From Lumbricus terrestris (lineage: Eukaryota; Annelida; Clitellata; Crassiclitellata; Lumbricidae): a stretch of DNA of 64,000 nt. Below are positions 42,340-52,230 of the stretch, piece by piece; position 1 is the first letter of the stretch; each line of letters opens with the position of its first letter. The stretch covers positions 25,036,456 through 25,100,455 of the forward strand of contig OX457038.1 of NCBI GenBank assembly GCA_949752735.1, written 5' to 3'. A program made the translations under genes and the position numbers. Under the pieces are notes generated by a model. That model was not told where the DNA came from. It made no database searches and saw nothing but the letters and a program-made list of their open reading frames with translations.

Positions 42340-42560
42340 AAAGTGGATTCATGCATGTATGTAAAAAGTGGATTCATGCATGTATGTAAAAAGTGGATTC
42401 ATGCATGTATGTAAAAAGTGGATTCATGCATGTATGTAAAAAGTGGATTCATGCATGTATGTAAAAAGTGGATTCATGCATGTATGTAAAAAGTGGATTC
42501 ATGCATGTATGTAAAAAGTGGATTCATGCATGTATGTAAAAAGTGGATTCATGCATGTAT
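42340..42560. repeat. 25-bp minisatellite, about nine copies
   Basis: The unit GTGGATTCATGCATGTATGT plus AAAAA repeats almost without change. It lies between the convergent ends of PSMC1 and the Wnt gene. The unit includes the self-complementary word ATGCAT. Near-identity of the copies points to recent expansion. Confidence 0.95.
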
Positions 42561-43790
42561 CGACGGTTGTATGGTATTGCATTTGTGGAAGCGTCAGACA
42601 AAAACAGTTGAGTTGTCCTGCATTGCCAGTGAAAGAGCTGTTGCCATTGAAAGTTAAGCTGAAATATCGGCTACAGTTCTGGTTATGATGTTTTAAGCAA
42701 TGCTTAGCCAGTGTCTCCTAGTCCATAATCCATATCCTTAGGTCGCCTTAATCTGCTGTTAGAAAGTCTGAAGTCAAAGTCGGCTTCGTGAACCTGCTGA
42801 ACCATGAATGAGTTGTGTGCAATTGTTCTGTGTTGCTTGTGTGTGTGCGTGTGTGTGCATTTTAAGGACATGTCTTCCTAGTCTGTGTTCTCACAACATT
42901 GAAATCATCCATAAGTTATGTTTAGCCTACACTGCTGCAGTTAGACAGGTTTTGCCATCTGGAGTGTTGTAGTGACGGTGAAATAACTATATAGGCCTAC
43001 GCTACTTGAAAGTTAAAAGTTCAATTTCCACTTGTTTTGCCCATTACGGTGAATTCTAATTGATTTTCTTTTATTGTAAGTTTTTAATCATTGTGACGCT
43101 TTACAGTTGGCCTACAGGCCCTACATTAATTAAAATTATGGTCTTAGCGCAACGAGATTTAACGAATCAGCTCTAGCCTATAATTATATAAGGTCAAACT
43201 AGGCTAACTGTTTGTGTATGTACTACGTACATCAATGTCCTTAGCTCTGTGGATCTTGACCTTGTTGGTCTTGGTCTACTCGGAACATGCAGTCATTACT
43301 TCAAAATCTCTAGCTCGTAGCCTACAAACACTTGAGCAGCATCTCACTAGCTGTTACCCAACAAGTGTAAGACAAGTTCTCAGTCCTTCCAGTCACATTG
43401 GCATTTTCTATGTAGCAGGCATTGTCTTCAACGATGTGACAACAGAGATGGTTCCAGTAGTCTTGAGATGATGGTCTGAAGCTAAAGCAGGCAGTGCATT
43501 CAAGAATCTATATTCAAGTTACCGTACTCCACTTTGTTCAAGAATATTTTGTGGAAGTGTGGACTACTAAATGAATAGCGTGCCATGCTTTTCATTTGCT
43601 CGATCTGAGGTTGAAACTATCACCCGAGTCTATGTTGTGAGTCTTGTGACCAAAGCCATAGACATTGGTCAATCCTCTCGAAAAACCTGCTGGCAATCCT
43701 GGCATCTTCAGTTTAATGGTGTAAATATGGGGAGGAAAGAGCGACCAATTGAACGTGTATAACAGCTGGAGGAGGTGATGATGTGCTGGA
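42561..43790. other. Intergenic and Wnt 3' UTR region
   Basis: No further exon was seen. A GTGTGTGTGCG tract lies near 42840. The part next to 43790 should be the 3' UTR of the minus-strand Wnt gene; no polyadenylation site is assigned. Confidence 0.45.
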
Positions 43791-43965
43791 TCATCGGCAT
43801 CTGTTGATTTCGACGGTGGTGGTGCAGATCTTGCACTTGACATAGCAACACCAATAGTACTTGCAGTCACACCGGTAGCTACGATCGATCAACTGACTTC
43901 GGAATCCACGTCCACAGCACATTGATTGACATCCAATTGAACCGGAATTCTCTTTTAGGCACTCT
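43791..43965 (-). CDS. Wnt last exon
   Basis: Acceptor TTGTTTTAG on the minus strand, then 57 codons after a split Arg, stop TGA at 43791-43793. It contains 14 Cys, including MCCGRGF and CDCKYYWCCYVKCKIC, the C-terminal Wnt knuckle. It is too compact to have been opened by chance. Confidence 0.94.
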
Positions 43966-46900
43966 CTAAAACAAGACCAGAAGAGACACAGTCACGGTTA
44001 AACGACGTGCTCTGATTAATAATAATAGCCAATATTATTATTATTATGAGGATCAAGCACTCGAGATCTTTCCTTCTTTGACTTCGATTGTAATTATTAG
44101 ACTGTCACAATTATTTAGCAAGGCCGTAGGCCTAGATATAGCCTATAAGGTTATATACCCCACAGTCGTTCGAGTCGTGGGCTACGATTGACTTGGCTCG
44201 CGCGACGATCGACTTCGTCGACTTGGCTTAGTTTTGTCTCTTGCTCACCTCTGCAGTTATATGATCTCAAAATGAAATTATACGATAGTATATATATATA
44301 TACTTCGTTTATTCAAGAAAAACTAAGTTGACACACCGCAACTTATTACATGAAACAAAAACAAAAAGTATTTTAAAGAAGTAAATAGGCTGAAGTAACG
44401 ATTGTCCACAGAATTCAGGCTGGAAGCGAAAGATAGATTACTTTCTAGTTCTTAGAATTTACACTGCGAACAGTCTTAAAAAGAACACGAGAGATGAAAT
44501 TAAAGTCATCTTTTCTAGGCAGTTCAAAGTTGTGTGGTCGCGAACGCAGAGCATAAGGCCTTTTAACAATAGGTGGAAAAAGACTTCTGAGTACATGATT
44601 TAAATTCCAGATGACACACTTTAAGAGTCTAAAGTCTGCATCATCAATCAAGCGGTCAAGATCAGGGTAATGAGAAGGGAGGTATCCCAATCGCTTGACC
44701 TTTTGTAGGAAGCGTTGAAGTTTGAGGCGATCAATTGCCGTGGTGTATCCCCACCAAGCAGGGGAGGCATACAGAAGACGAGAGATGGTTGTTGCACGGG
44801 CTACCTCGTGGAGGGCAGAAGAGGGGAGACCATGGGCTCGTAGGACTCTAAGCGCGAAGAGCGACCCAGAGCAGGTACTTAGAACAGCATTGACATGTGA
44901 TGTTGCTCCAAGATCATCATTGATGGTCACGCCTAGTATGAGCATTGAAGTTACTCTCTCGATTTCCAATTCGGGAGGAGCAATTTTTGCTTTGGAACTG
45001 CGACGGAAGATAATCATTTCCTTGGATTTTCCTGCATTAAGTCTAAGATTGTTTCGTTCGGCCCAATCGGAAACATTATCAAGTTCCTCTTGAGTTGTAT
45101 TTCGTATTGAGGCGCCAATGAGTAAATAAGTGTCATCTGCATATTTCTTCATTTTGTTTTGTGCATGTATCGGATGCAGGTCTGAGGCGCCGACAATGTA
45201 TGATGAAGGACCGATCCCTGATCCTTGAACAACGCTGGCGTTTATTGAAGCCACAGTTGATATCAGCTTAGCGTAACGAGTGACGTGCATCATATCACGC
45301 AGAAATTCAACCAGCCAGTAACTGTTGTAGATGTGGTCAGGAATTTCCAGCTGAGATAGTTTTTGTGCTAAGGTAGAATGGCGCACAGAGTCAAACGCTT
45401 TTGAAAAAAATCAAGTGATATCAAGGTGACATAGTCATTTGTTGTCAGAAGGTCAGTGGCTTGTTGAAGAATGGCTATCAATGCAGCAGTAGTGGAGCCG
45501 GTGGGGCGGAAGGCAAATTGGTCCTCAAGTTTGACTGAAATGGAAGGGGAGTAGAAGGAAGGATAAACGTACTTTTGCACCAGTTCTTTTTCTGTCATTC
45601 TGTAGAGAACCGTAGATCTTTGTAGATCTTTGTCATAATCTGTGTGACGTAACAATAAGCCTAATCTCGTATTCTCGATGAATTTATATAATAGAATTGC
45701 ACTGACATCGTAGTGACGTCACAATAGGCTCGTTTTAGATTCTGTAAATGAACTTCAATAATTATTACGGTAGATCTGTGTAATAATCGAAATGACGTCA
45801 CAATAGACCTAGTTTATACTCTCAAAATGTACTTCTATAATAGCAGATCTGTATCGAAGTTAGTTTAATTTACAAAAGGCATAGTTTATTCTCAAAATGA
45901 ACTTCTTTAATAGTAGGTCTGTATAATAATCGAAGTGACAATAGGCCTTTTTATATTCTCAAAATGCACTTCTATAATAGTACATTTGTATCATAATCGA
46001 AGTGACGTCACAATAGGCCTTGTTTATATTCTAAAAATGCACTTTTATAATTGGCCTAGTAGGCCTACATTTGTATCGTAATCGATGTGACGTCGCAATA
46101 GGCCTTGTTTATATTCTCAAACTGCACTTTTATAATAGTAGGCCAACATTTTGTATCATAATCGAAAAGGCCTAGTTTTTTAATTCTCGAAGTGAACTTA
46201 TAATATAGGCCTAATAGCCTAGTAAAATTGTATCATAATCACAGTGACGTTACAATAAGCATAGGCCTAGTTTTGCATTCTTAAAATTAATGAAATTATA
46301 TCATTCATTCCGAAAACTTATATAGCGCCCCTTCAAGAAGCCTACTCAGAGGCGCTCCCAGTCAAGTCACAGCTAAAAAGATAGGTCTTGAGCAACTTGT
46401 AGAAAGCAGGCAAATTATTCCGAGTTAGTAAGCGTAGTGCAAGCGGGAGCCCATTCCATGTAGACGGGCCAACAACCGAAAAGGCTCGATGCTGTCTGGT
46501 AGCAGAGCGGGTTCGAGGGACCAGCAGCTCTCCATTGGTCGAGGAGCGTAAAATTCTACGGGAGGCTACGACAGAGACAGGGCGACAGAGATCAGATAAG
46601 TAGGAAGGCGCACTACCAATTGAGGACCGCCAGACAAGTGCTGCTATCCTGTACGAGATGCGCTGCGGAACTGGAAGCCAGTGCAGAACATCACGCATGT
46701 AGGCAGAAATTGGGGCAAATTTTGGGATATGACCAATAAGCCGAGCAGCAGAGCGCATGACCCGGTCAAGACGCCCTATTAAACTAGATGGGTGACCAGC
46801 AAGAATTGAACAGCAATGATCAATTCTGCTAGTTACGAAGGCGTGGACAAGGACCACAGCGGCATCATGAGATAGGGACCGCATGACAACACGCAACTGG

Positions 46901-49900
46901 CGGAGCTGGTAATAGCAGCTTCGCGTTACTAGGTTAACATGTTGTGAGAAACTGAGTTCTTGGTCAAGTGTCACTCCAAGATCGCGGACGGTATGAGAGA
47001 ATGCAATATGTGGGAATGTCTGAGCCAAAAGATGCATGTCTAGACTAGCCAACTGTCTGCAACCGCCAAGCCAAATGAATTGGGTTTTGGATGGATTCAA
47101 CAGCAAACGATTCGAAGCCATCCAGCCTAGTAGATCTCTATCCTGATCAAAGTGACGTCACAATAGGCCTAATTTCGTTTTCTTAGTGCTTATATTTAAT
47201 TGTAGAATTGTATCATAACCGAAGTGTTCATAAAAACCCGTTTTATATTCTCAAAATTAACATCCACATTAGAGTGGTCCACAATGCATAGCCAAAAAAT
47301 TAAGTTTTTAGAATTCTTTCTCCACAAGGCTTATTTTTGTCCACTTGGGGTAGATAGTCTCCCTGTAAAATTTCAGCCTGATTGTGCAACATTTAGAGGT
47401 CAACCCATTCTGAACATTTTACTTGAGTGCTAATAATGCATTTTCGTCATGTTAAACGTCGTTATTAGACTAATATGTCTTCGTCTAATTTGAGATCCGA
47501 CCAAGAGCACTGGCTATGGCCCATGGGAAAAAGAGTCTCTCGATTGTCTACTGCAAGATTACCACGAAGCCTGGATGCACAGCAACTGCTTCAGTTTCAT
47601 CATATCACTAAAGGGAGGCCCTTCCGGAAAGTTACAAAATGGCCTGTGATGGAGTTGTTTGTATTTGGGTGCTTGCCAGAATACCAACGCAGCTGGCTGA
47701 TTGGTGTGTCAGGAAACTGTCAAAGCTTTATCAGAACTACCTAACTCTGAAGACTCACAGACCACTATAAAGAGAAAGTGACAGGATGAAGACATGTTCG
47801 AGAGTGATCTCCAAAAATTGTTCGATATATAGCCTCAAGGGATGTGATGACAGAAATCCAGCAAGACTAAGATCGGGAAATCCTTCGAATAGGTCCTGCA
47901 AAAAGCAGACGTATTTTCCAGCAGCATGAGTGGAGTAAACTTAAAGACAGCAGCAAAAGAAAGCAGAAAGAGGCAACCGCAGGAAAAAGAGAGAATGGTG
48001 AAAATTAAAATGAAGAACACTGTGACACAAGACAAAAGGCAGTTATGAAGCAGCAGGTGAACTTTCTGCATTGGCATTTATAGAAGTATTTGATTACATC
48101 GATGAGTATCAGACAACCTAGTCCTATGGTACGTATGCAATACATCTACACACCACAATGTCTGCATAAACAGCTGCTACTAACTGTCTCATTATTAAAA
48201 AAAAGATCCAAGAACATCATCCAGTCCTCTTTAGTTTAGTTGTAGGTGCTTTATTTCATGTTGGCCTTCCAGACCGTGATCCTTGGTCTGTAGATGGAGG
48301 TGTCACACTGGCGATAGGCTATGACATTAATTTCAGAAATAATATTTTCTAGAAGTTCGGAATAAAAGAAGGACAAGAAGCAGCTAGCTGCAATGAAAGA
48401 ACAAGAGCGCATACTGGCAGGTCTGCTATTACCTCACTGAGAAGCCAAAATGTTGCCCAGCATCGACGGATCAAAGGAAAATATGGACCGCAGAGCAACT
48501 ATTGTCATTGGAAATTGTCAGGAAAATTTTTGGGCAATCCAAAAAATGGCGAACGGCATTCAAGAAGGTGACTCTCAGGTCAATACCAGTGTTGAAGTAC
48601 GATAATTGAGAAATGGAATCTCCCCAGACATCGCTCAATGTCGCTCAGGTCGTCCATTAACCATTACCGAACAATTTATTTACATCTGTCCAATTAACAT
48701 AAAAAGTGTCAAATGGGTTGACCTCTAAATGTCATTTATTTTCATTAAAATTTTTTGTGATTATTATAATCATGATAAGGAACAAAACAAGCCTTGTGGA
48801 GAACTGAAATCTGTTAGATGAATTTTGTGGACCAGTCTAATCCACATGTATATAGGCGATAATAGGCCAATAATAGCAGGGCTGTACACGAGGGTATACG
48901 CGGGTATACAGCGTATACTCACCTCCGGCGAAAAACGGCATCGTATAGCCTACTCACCTCCCGAAAAGTAGGGTAGATCTATACGCGGGGAAAAAGCAGG
49001 GTAGCCTACACCGTACACGCTAGTAAATCAGGCGCACACGGCTGTTTAAGATGTTTTTTGGCCGGATGACTAAAAAAAAGGGCATCAGATTTTTAGGACG
49101 GCAAAATGGACGAAATTTTCCAACATTTAAAAAAGGCAAAATGGACGAAATTTTCCCGAGGGGACGGAATTTTCCCGAGATCAGCGTGTACTCACCTCAA
49201 AATTTACCAGTACAGCCCTGAATAATAGTAGTCTATTTAGTAGATCTGTATCATGCTCATTCAGGAGCGGATTCAAGGGGCAATCCGGCCGTGCACCCTA
49301 TTCAGAGATTTGCATAGAACGTGGCCTGGCCCTCCCCCCATCAGGTTTCAAGAAGCTGTAAATCAACGCAACGGGAACAGGGTGGTGAGAAAGAAAGTAG
49401 CACATGACTAAAAAAAGTCATCAAATTTTAAATAACCGGAATTGCCACGGGTTTTTAGAAGTTTTTTGGGCGAAAGACTAAAAAAGATTTTTTCGGTGGA
49501 AGACCAACGAAAAGTTTTGTCGGCCCAAGACCAAATTTTTTAGCTCCTTTCAAAATTTCGTTATCCGCCCCTGTAGGCTACTCGTTCAACTGAAATCGAA
49601 AACGTAGGCTACGTCTAGAGTCAACTTTTACAGTTCCACTAACATGAAATCACCAGTTGCCAAAAGAAAGGTTCATTAGCTGAACTTGTGTGCAAAAACT
49701 GAATTAGGCCTACGTCATTACATCATGTATAGGTCACTTTGAGACTTCAAGAAATAGTAGGCTTAGTAAAACATTTCTAAGTCGAGTCGATGAAACAACG
49801 ATCGACTCGACTTGGCAAGACTCACGATCGACTCGACTTGCAAGTCCATCGAGTCGACGACTTTTCGATCCACTCGACATGGCAAGACTCACGATCAGTG

Positions 49901-50846
49901 GTTAAAGTGGTTTGGATCAGCAGTGGGAACGCTGATGAAGAATTGCATTGAAATGCATGTGTTTTTTGCGTTCCATCATGATGAGCAGTGGGAACGCAAG
50001 CCAAGAATTTCGAGAGCAGTGGGCACGCCGTTCCCACGCATTCCCAACCACTTTAAACCGTGCTCACGATCGACTCGACTTGCAAGCCCATGCATCGAGT
50101 CGATGATTTTTCGATCCACTCGACGTGGCCGCGTTACGATCGACTCGATCGATCGATCGACTGCGGGTATAGCCTATAGGGGGGGGGTGTGTTTGAACAC
50201 CCCCACCGGGCCCACCCCCAATGAAATAATACTACCATGAACTAGTGCAATAATTTGATTAACACAGTCATGATGTAAGGACAAGATGGAATTTCCAGAT
50301 TGCGAAGCGCCCATTGAGCCAAGACTTATACCTGTCGTGAGTGCCCATTGAGCCAAGACTTATACCTGTCGTGAGTGCCCATTGAGCCAAGACTTATACC
50401 TGTCGTGAGTGCCCATTGAGCCAAGACTTATACCTGTCGTGAATGCCCATTGAGCCAAGACTTACCTGTCGTGAGTTCCCATTGAGCCAAGACTTACCTG
50501 TCGTGAGTTCCCATTGAGCCAAGACTTACCTGTCGTGAGTGCCCATTGAGCCAAGACTTGGGTCTGGCAGACAGTAGTCGGGTGATTTGTTGTAGTAGAT
50601 GAGGTCATCATCGGTGAATGTCTTCTTTGTTATCGACATCGATTCAAGTCTCAGCGGCATCGTCTCGTTCCGCGTCGTTGATTGCCTTCCTCCTACCTTC
50701 CTCACCTCAACAGCCACGTAGTAGCTGTTCAGCAGTGCGGAACCGATGACACGAAGATCCGGAAGTGCTTTCCAACAGGTCTTCACTGAACAGGAACCGG
50801 AAACCCCGTGACACTTGCACGTCGTACCCAGACTGACGGCCAACTT
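43791..50846 (-). CDS. Wnt family signalling protein, last two exons only
   Basis: Wnts are secreted, Cys-rich, lipid-modified ligands for Frizzled receptors. Two minus-strand exons, 50530-50846 and 43791-43965, join in phase (AG|A, giving Arg) to 163 residues ending at TGA 43791-43793. The first has CKCHGVSGSCSVKTCW; the Ser in HGVSGSC is the palmitoleoylation site in this family. It ends LIYYNKSPDYCLPD then LGSMGTHD. The second has ECLKENSGSIGCQSMCCGRG and CDCKYYWCCYVKC, the C-terminal Cys pattern. The subtype is unclear: DDL-Y-NKSP-YC suggests Wnt16, while other stretches fit Wnt4 or Wnt11. The 6.5-kb intron between them is full of repeats. Exons for the N-terminal part were not found and may lie beyond the window. 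The gene is convergent with PSMC1. Confidence 0.92.
44285..45655 (-). pseudogene. LINE reverse transcriptase, C-terminal half, with one frameshift
   Basis: On the minus strand it starts at about 45655 with EDQFAFRPTGSTTAALIAIL, then shifts frame near 45400 (SLDFF-K, the motif A region). It continues openly for 313 codons with QGSGIGPSSY, catalytic KYADDTYLL at about 45130 and the thumb region IERVTSMLILGVTINDD, to a stop at 44445. A 3' UTR with AATAAA and a (TA)n tail ends near 44290. The copy is 5'-truncated and relatively young, in the last Wnt intron. Confidence 0.88.
45630..46300. repeat. Degenerate satellite with TGACGTCA words
   Basis: A loosely repeated unit (roughly 65-80 bp) carries AATCGAAGTGACGTCACAAT, AGGCCTAGTTTATATTCTC, AAAATGCACTTCTATAATAG and AGATCTGTATCATAATC. 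Perfect TGACGTCA occurs at 45714, 45793 and 46003, with one-mismatch forms at 45645, 46088 and 46245. It resumes at 47130-47262 on the other side of a LINE insertion. Confidence 0.82.
46315..47121 (-). pseudogene. L2-like LINE C-terminal half with 3' tail
   Basis: An open 259-codon minus-strand frame reads MASNRLLLNPSKTQFIWLGG, VRDLGVTLDQELSFSQHV, SRIDHCCSILAGHPSSLIGR, VLHWLPVPQRISYRIAALVW and LKTYLFSCDLTGSASE, the complete post-YADD part of an L2/CR1-like reverse transcriptase. The tail GGAGCGCCTCTGAGTAGGCT, GAAGGGGCGCTATATAAG and (AATG)n matches the SINE tails. The copy splits the TGACGTCA satellite. Confidence 0.9.
47130..47262. repeat. Continuation of the TGACGTCA satellite
   Basis: TGACGTCACAATAGGCCTAA at 47153 and another unit at about 47215 show that the array of 45630-46300 continued here before the LINE inserted. 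Confidence 0.75.
47270..48839. mobile_element. hAT-like transposon copy C, TAGAGTGGTCC termini
   Basis: TAGAGTGGTCCACAA and TTTGTGGACCAGTCTA are inverted ends. ATCCACAT is duplicated exactly on both sides (47262-47269 and 48840-48847). An inner pair, GAGGTCAACCCA near 47396 and TGGGTTGACCTC near 48715, is also inverted. Copy A has a similar GAGGTCACTCAAC word, so A and C are the closer pair. No intact transposase was found. Size is 1570 bp. Confidence 0.87.
48877..49220. mobile_element. 344-bp hAT-type MITE, CAGGGCTGTAC termini
   Basis: It begins CAGGGCTGTAC and ends GTACAGCCCTG, flanked by exact 8-bp duplications AATAATAG (48869-48876 and 49221-49228). The interior repeats GTATACGCGGGTATAC-like and GACGAAATTTTCC words. 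It is noncoding. A related, damaged copy lies at about 51158-51450. Confidence 0.9.
49262..49573. mobile_element. hAT-type MITE, CAGGAGCGGAT / ATCCGCCCCTG termini
   Basis: The ends CAGGAGCGGATTCAAGG and GTTATCCGCCCCTG are imperfect inverted repeats of CAGGGGCGGAT type. No matching 8-bp flanks are visible, so one side may be damaged. It lies 34 bp from the previous element's flank. Confidence 0.6.
49785..50165. repeat. CGATCGACTCGACTTG repeat cluster
   Basis: Words such as ACGATCGACTCGACTTG and TTTTCGATCCACTCGAC recur about four times, and a related GACTTGGCTCGCGCGACGAT lies near 44190. The cluster is interrupted by the MITE at 49896-50062 and ends in (GATC)n. Confidence 0.75.
49896..50062. 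mobile_element. 167-bp hAT-type MITE inside a repeat cluster
   Basis: CAGTGGTTAAAGTGGTTTGG on the left and CCAACCACTTTAAACCGTG on the right are inverted ends. CTCACGAT is duplicated exactly (49888-49895 and 50063-50070). The interior repeats CAGTGGGAACGC words. It inserted into the CGATCGACTCGACTTG cluster. Confidence 0.85.
50307..50538. repeat. Minisatellite made from the Wnt exon end and splice donor
   Basis: Seven units, four of 34 bp (50307-50442) and three of 32 bp (50443-50538), adjoin the Wnt exon. On the minus strand each unit reads CTTGGCTCAATGGGCACTCA (or AACTCA) then CGACAGGTAAGT. This is exactly the last codons of the exon plus its donor. The 34-bp units have GTATAAGT instead of GTAAGT. 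Confidence 0.95.
50530..50846 (-). CDS. Wnt penultimate exon
   Basis: Acceptor TGTGTGTCGCAG and donor GACAG|GTAAGT bound 105 codons plus two bases. It starts KLAVSLGTTCKCHGVSGSC and includes the lipid-acceptor Ser and TCWKALPDLRVIGSALL. The reading frame hits TAA immediately after the donor, so use of a more distal donor would truncate the protein. The donor is the origin of the tandem repeat at 50307-50538. Confidence 0.94.
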
Positions 50847-50938
50847 CTGCGACACACAACACACACACACGGCATTATAAGGACTGGAAACTAACTATTA
50901 TATAGGCGCTACTATCATGTGAGATAATATCAATTTGT

Positions 50939-51130
50939 GGAGCGCAGTGGTGTAAGGATATGTTCGGTGACTTGGAGCCGAAAGGTCGAGGGTTACGGAG
51001 GGTAGCCTACTAATCAACCTCAAGCAGCAGCGTAAAGACCCTGAGCAGGTCCTTCACTCGCCGTTGTTCATTCGCTTCAGATTCAGTGTCCGCGCTGTAG
51101 TCCGGAGCGCCTCTGAGTAGCTGTTTACTA
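50939..51130 (+). repeat. Degraded tRNA-headed SINE
   Basis: A weak A-box-like AGTGGTGTAAGG is followed by a damaged B box, then GTCCTTCACTCGCCGTTG and GGAGCGCCTCTGAGTAGCTG. This is the same body and tail as the SINE at 39637. Confidence 0.65.
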
Positions 51131-51157
51131 AGTAGGTAGGCCTACTATCAATTGACG

Positions 51158-51450
51158 CAGGGCTGTACTTGTAAATTTTGAGGCGAGTACACGCCGGTAA
51201 AAAAATCGACTTTTTGGGCCGAAAGTTTTCCGACGACCTTTTTCTATTTTTAGTTAGCCTATAAAAAATTTCTGACGACTTTTTATCGCCTACTTTTCTC
51301 ACCTTTTTGCTCGTAAAACGTTCCCGGCGGCCCAACAACCACTATTTTTACTCGTAATTTCATTTCTCACACATTTTTCTATTATCATTTGTGAGGCAAG
51401 TATACACGCTGAATATACCCACGCATACCCTCGTTTTTGGTGGTACACTC
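51158..51450. mobile_element. Damaged relative of the CAGGGCTGTAC MITE
   Basis: It begins CAGGGCTGTACTTGTAAATT and contains AGGCGAGTACACGCC and TACCCACGCATACCCTCG, related to the element at 48877-49220 in the other orientation. The far end is lost or diverged. Confidence 0.6.
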
Positions 51451-51614
51451 TAAACGCGAAGTATGTCATATGGTAAGCTTAAGCTTACTACGGCTTGTCC
51501 ACTGGGTGGATAGTTTAAGCTATGTCTTATGGCAACCTCCACAGCTTACTTCGAAAGTAACTTCTTTACCTTACCACAAAGTAAGGTCAAGGTTACTTCG
51601 GGTTTGTCCAACAG

Positions 51615-52230
51615 GTGGATAGTTAAGGTAACCATGTGGCGACTTGCAGAGCTTACTTCACCAAGTTGCTTAGGTAACCATGTGGCGACTTGCAGAGCTT
51701 ACTTCACCAAGTTGCTTAGGTAACCACGTGGCGACTTGCAGAGCTTACTTCACCAAGTTGCTTAGGTAACCATGTGGCGACTTGCAGAGCTTACTTCACC
51801 AAGTTGCTTAGGTAACCACGTGGCGACTTGCAGAGCTTACTTCACCAAGTTGCTTAGGTAACCATGTGGCGACTTGCAGAGCTTACTTCACCAAGTTGCT
51901 TAGGTAACCATGCGGCGACTTGCAGAGCTTACTTCACCAAGTTGCTTAGGTAACCATGTGGCGACTTGCAGAGCTTACTTCACCAAGTTGCTTAGGTAAC
52001 CATGTGGCGACTTGCAGAGCTTACTTCACCAAGTTGCTTAGGTAACCATGTGGCGACTTGCAGAGCTTACTTCACCAAGTTGCTTAGGTAACCATGTGGC
52101 GACTTGCAGAGCTTACTTCACCAAGTTGCTTAGGTAACCATGTGGCGACTTGCAGAGCTTACTTCACCAAGTTGCTTAGGTAACCATGTGCCGACTTGCA
52201 GAGCTTACTTCACCAAGTTGCTAAGGTAAC
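51615..52230. repeat. 46-bp minisatellite, about thirteen copies
   Basis: The unit TTAGGTAACCATGTGGCGAC plus TTGCAGAGCTTACTTCACCA and AGTTGC repeats with very few substitutions (for example CATGCGG and CACGTGG variants). Earlier diverged relatives occur at 51455-51615 (GTGGATAGTTAAGGTAACC, CCACAGCTTACTTCG). Uniform copies imply recent amplification. Confidence 0.95.

Noticed and set aside
42340..42560. CRISPR-like array
   Set aside because: The units are contiguous 25-bp repeats without variable spacers, in an animal genome.
44722..45093. Plus-strand ORF of 123 codons
   Set aside because: It is a shadow of the minus-strand LINE reverse transcriptase frame.
50307..50538. CRISPR-like array or zinc-finger-like coding repeat
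   Set aside because: There are no unique spacers, and every unit is a copy of the Wnt exon end and donor; 32- and 34-bp units cannot encode a phased repeat protein.
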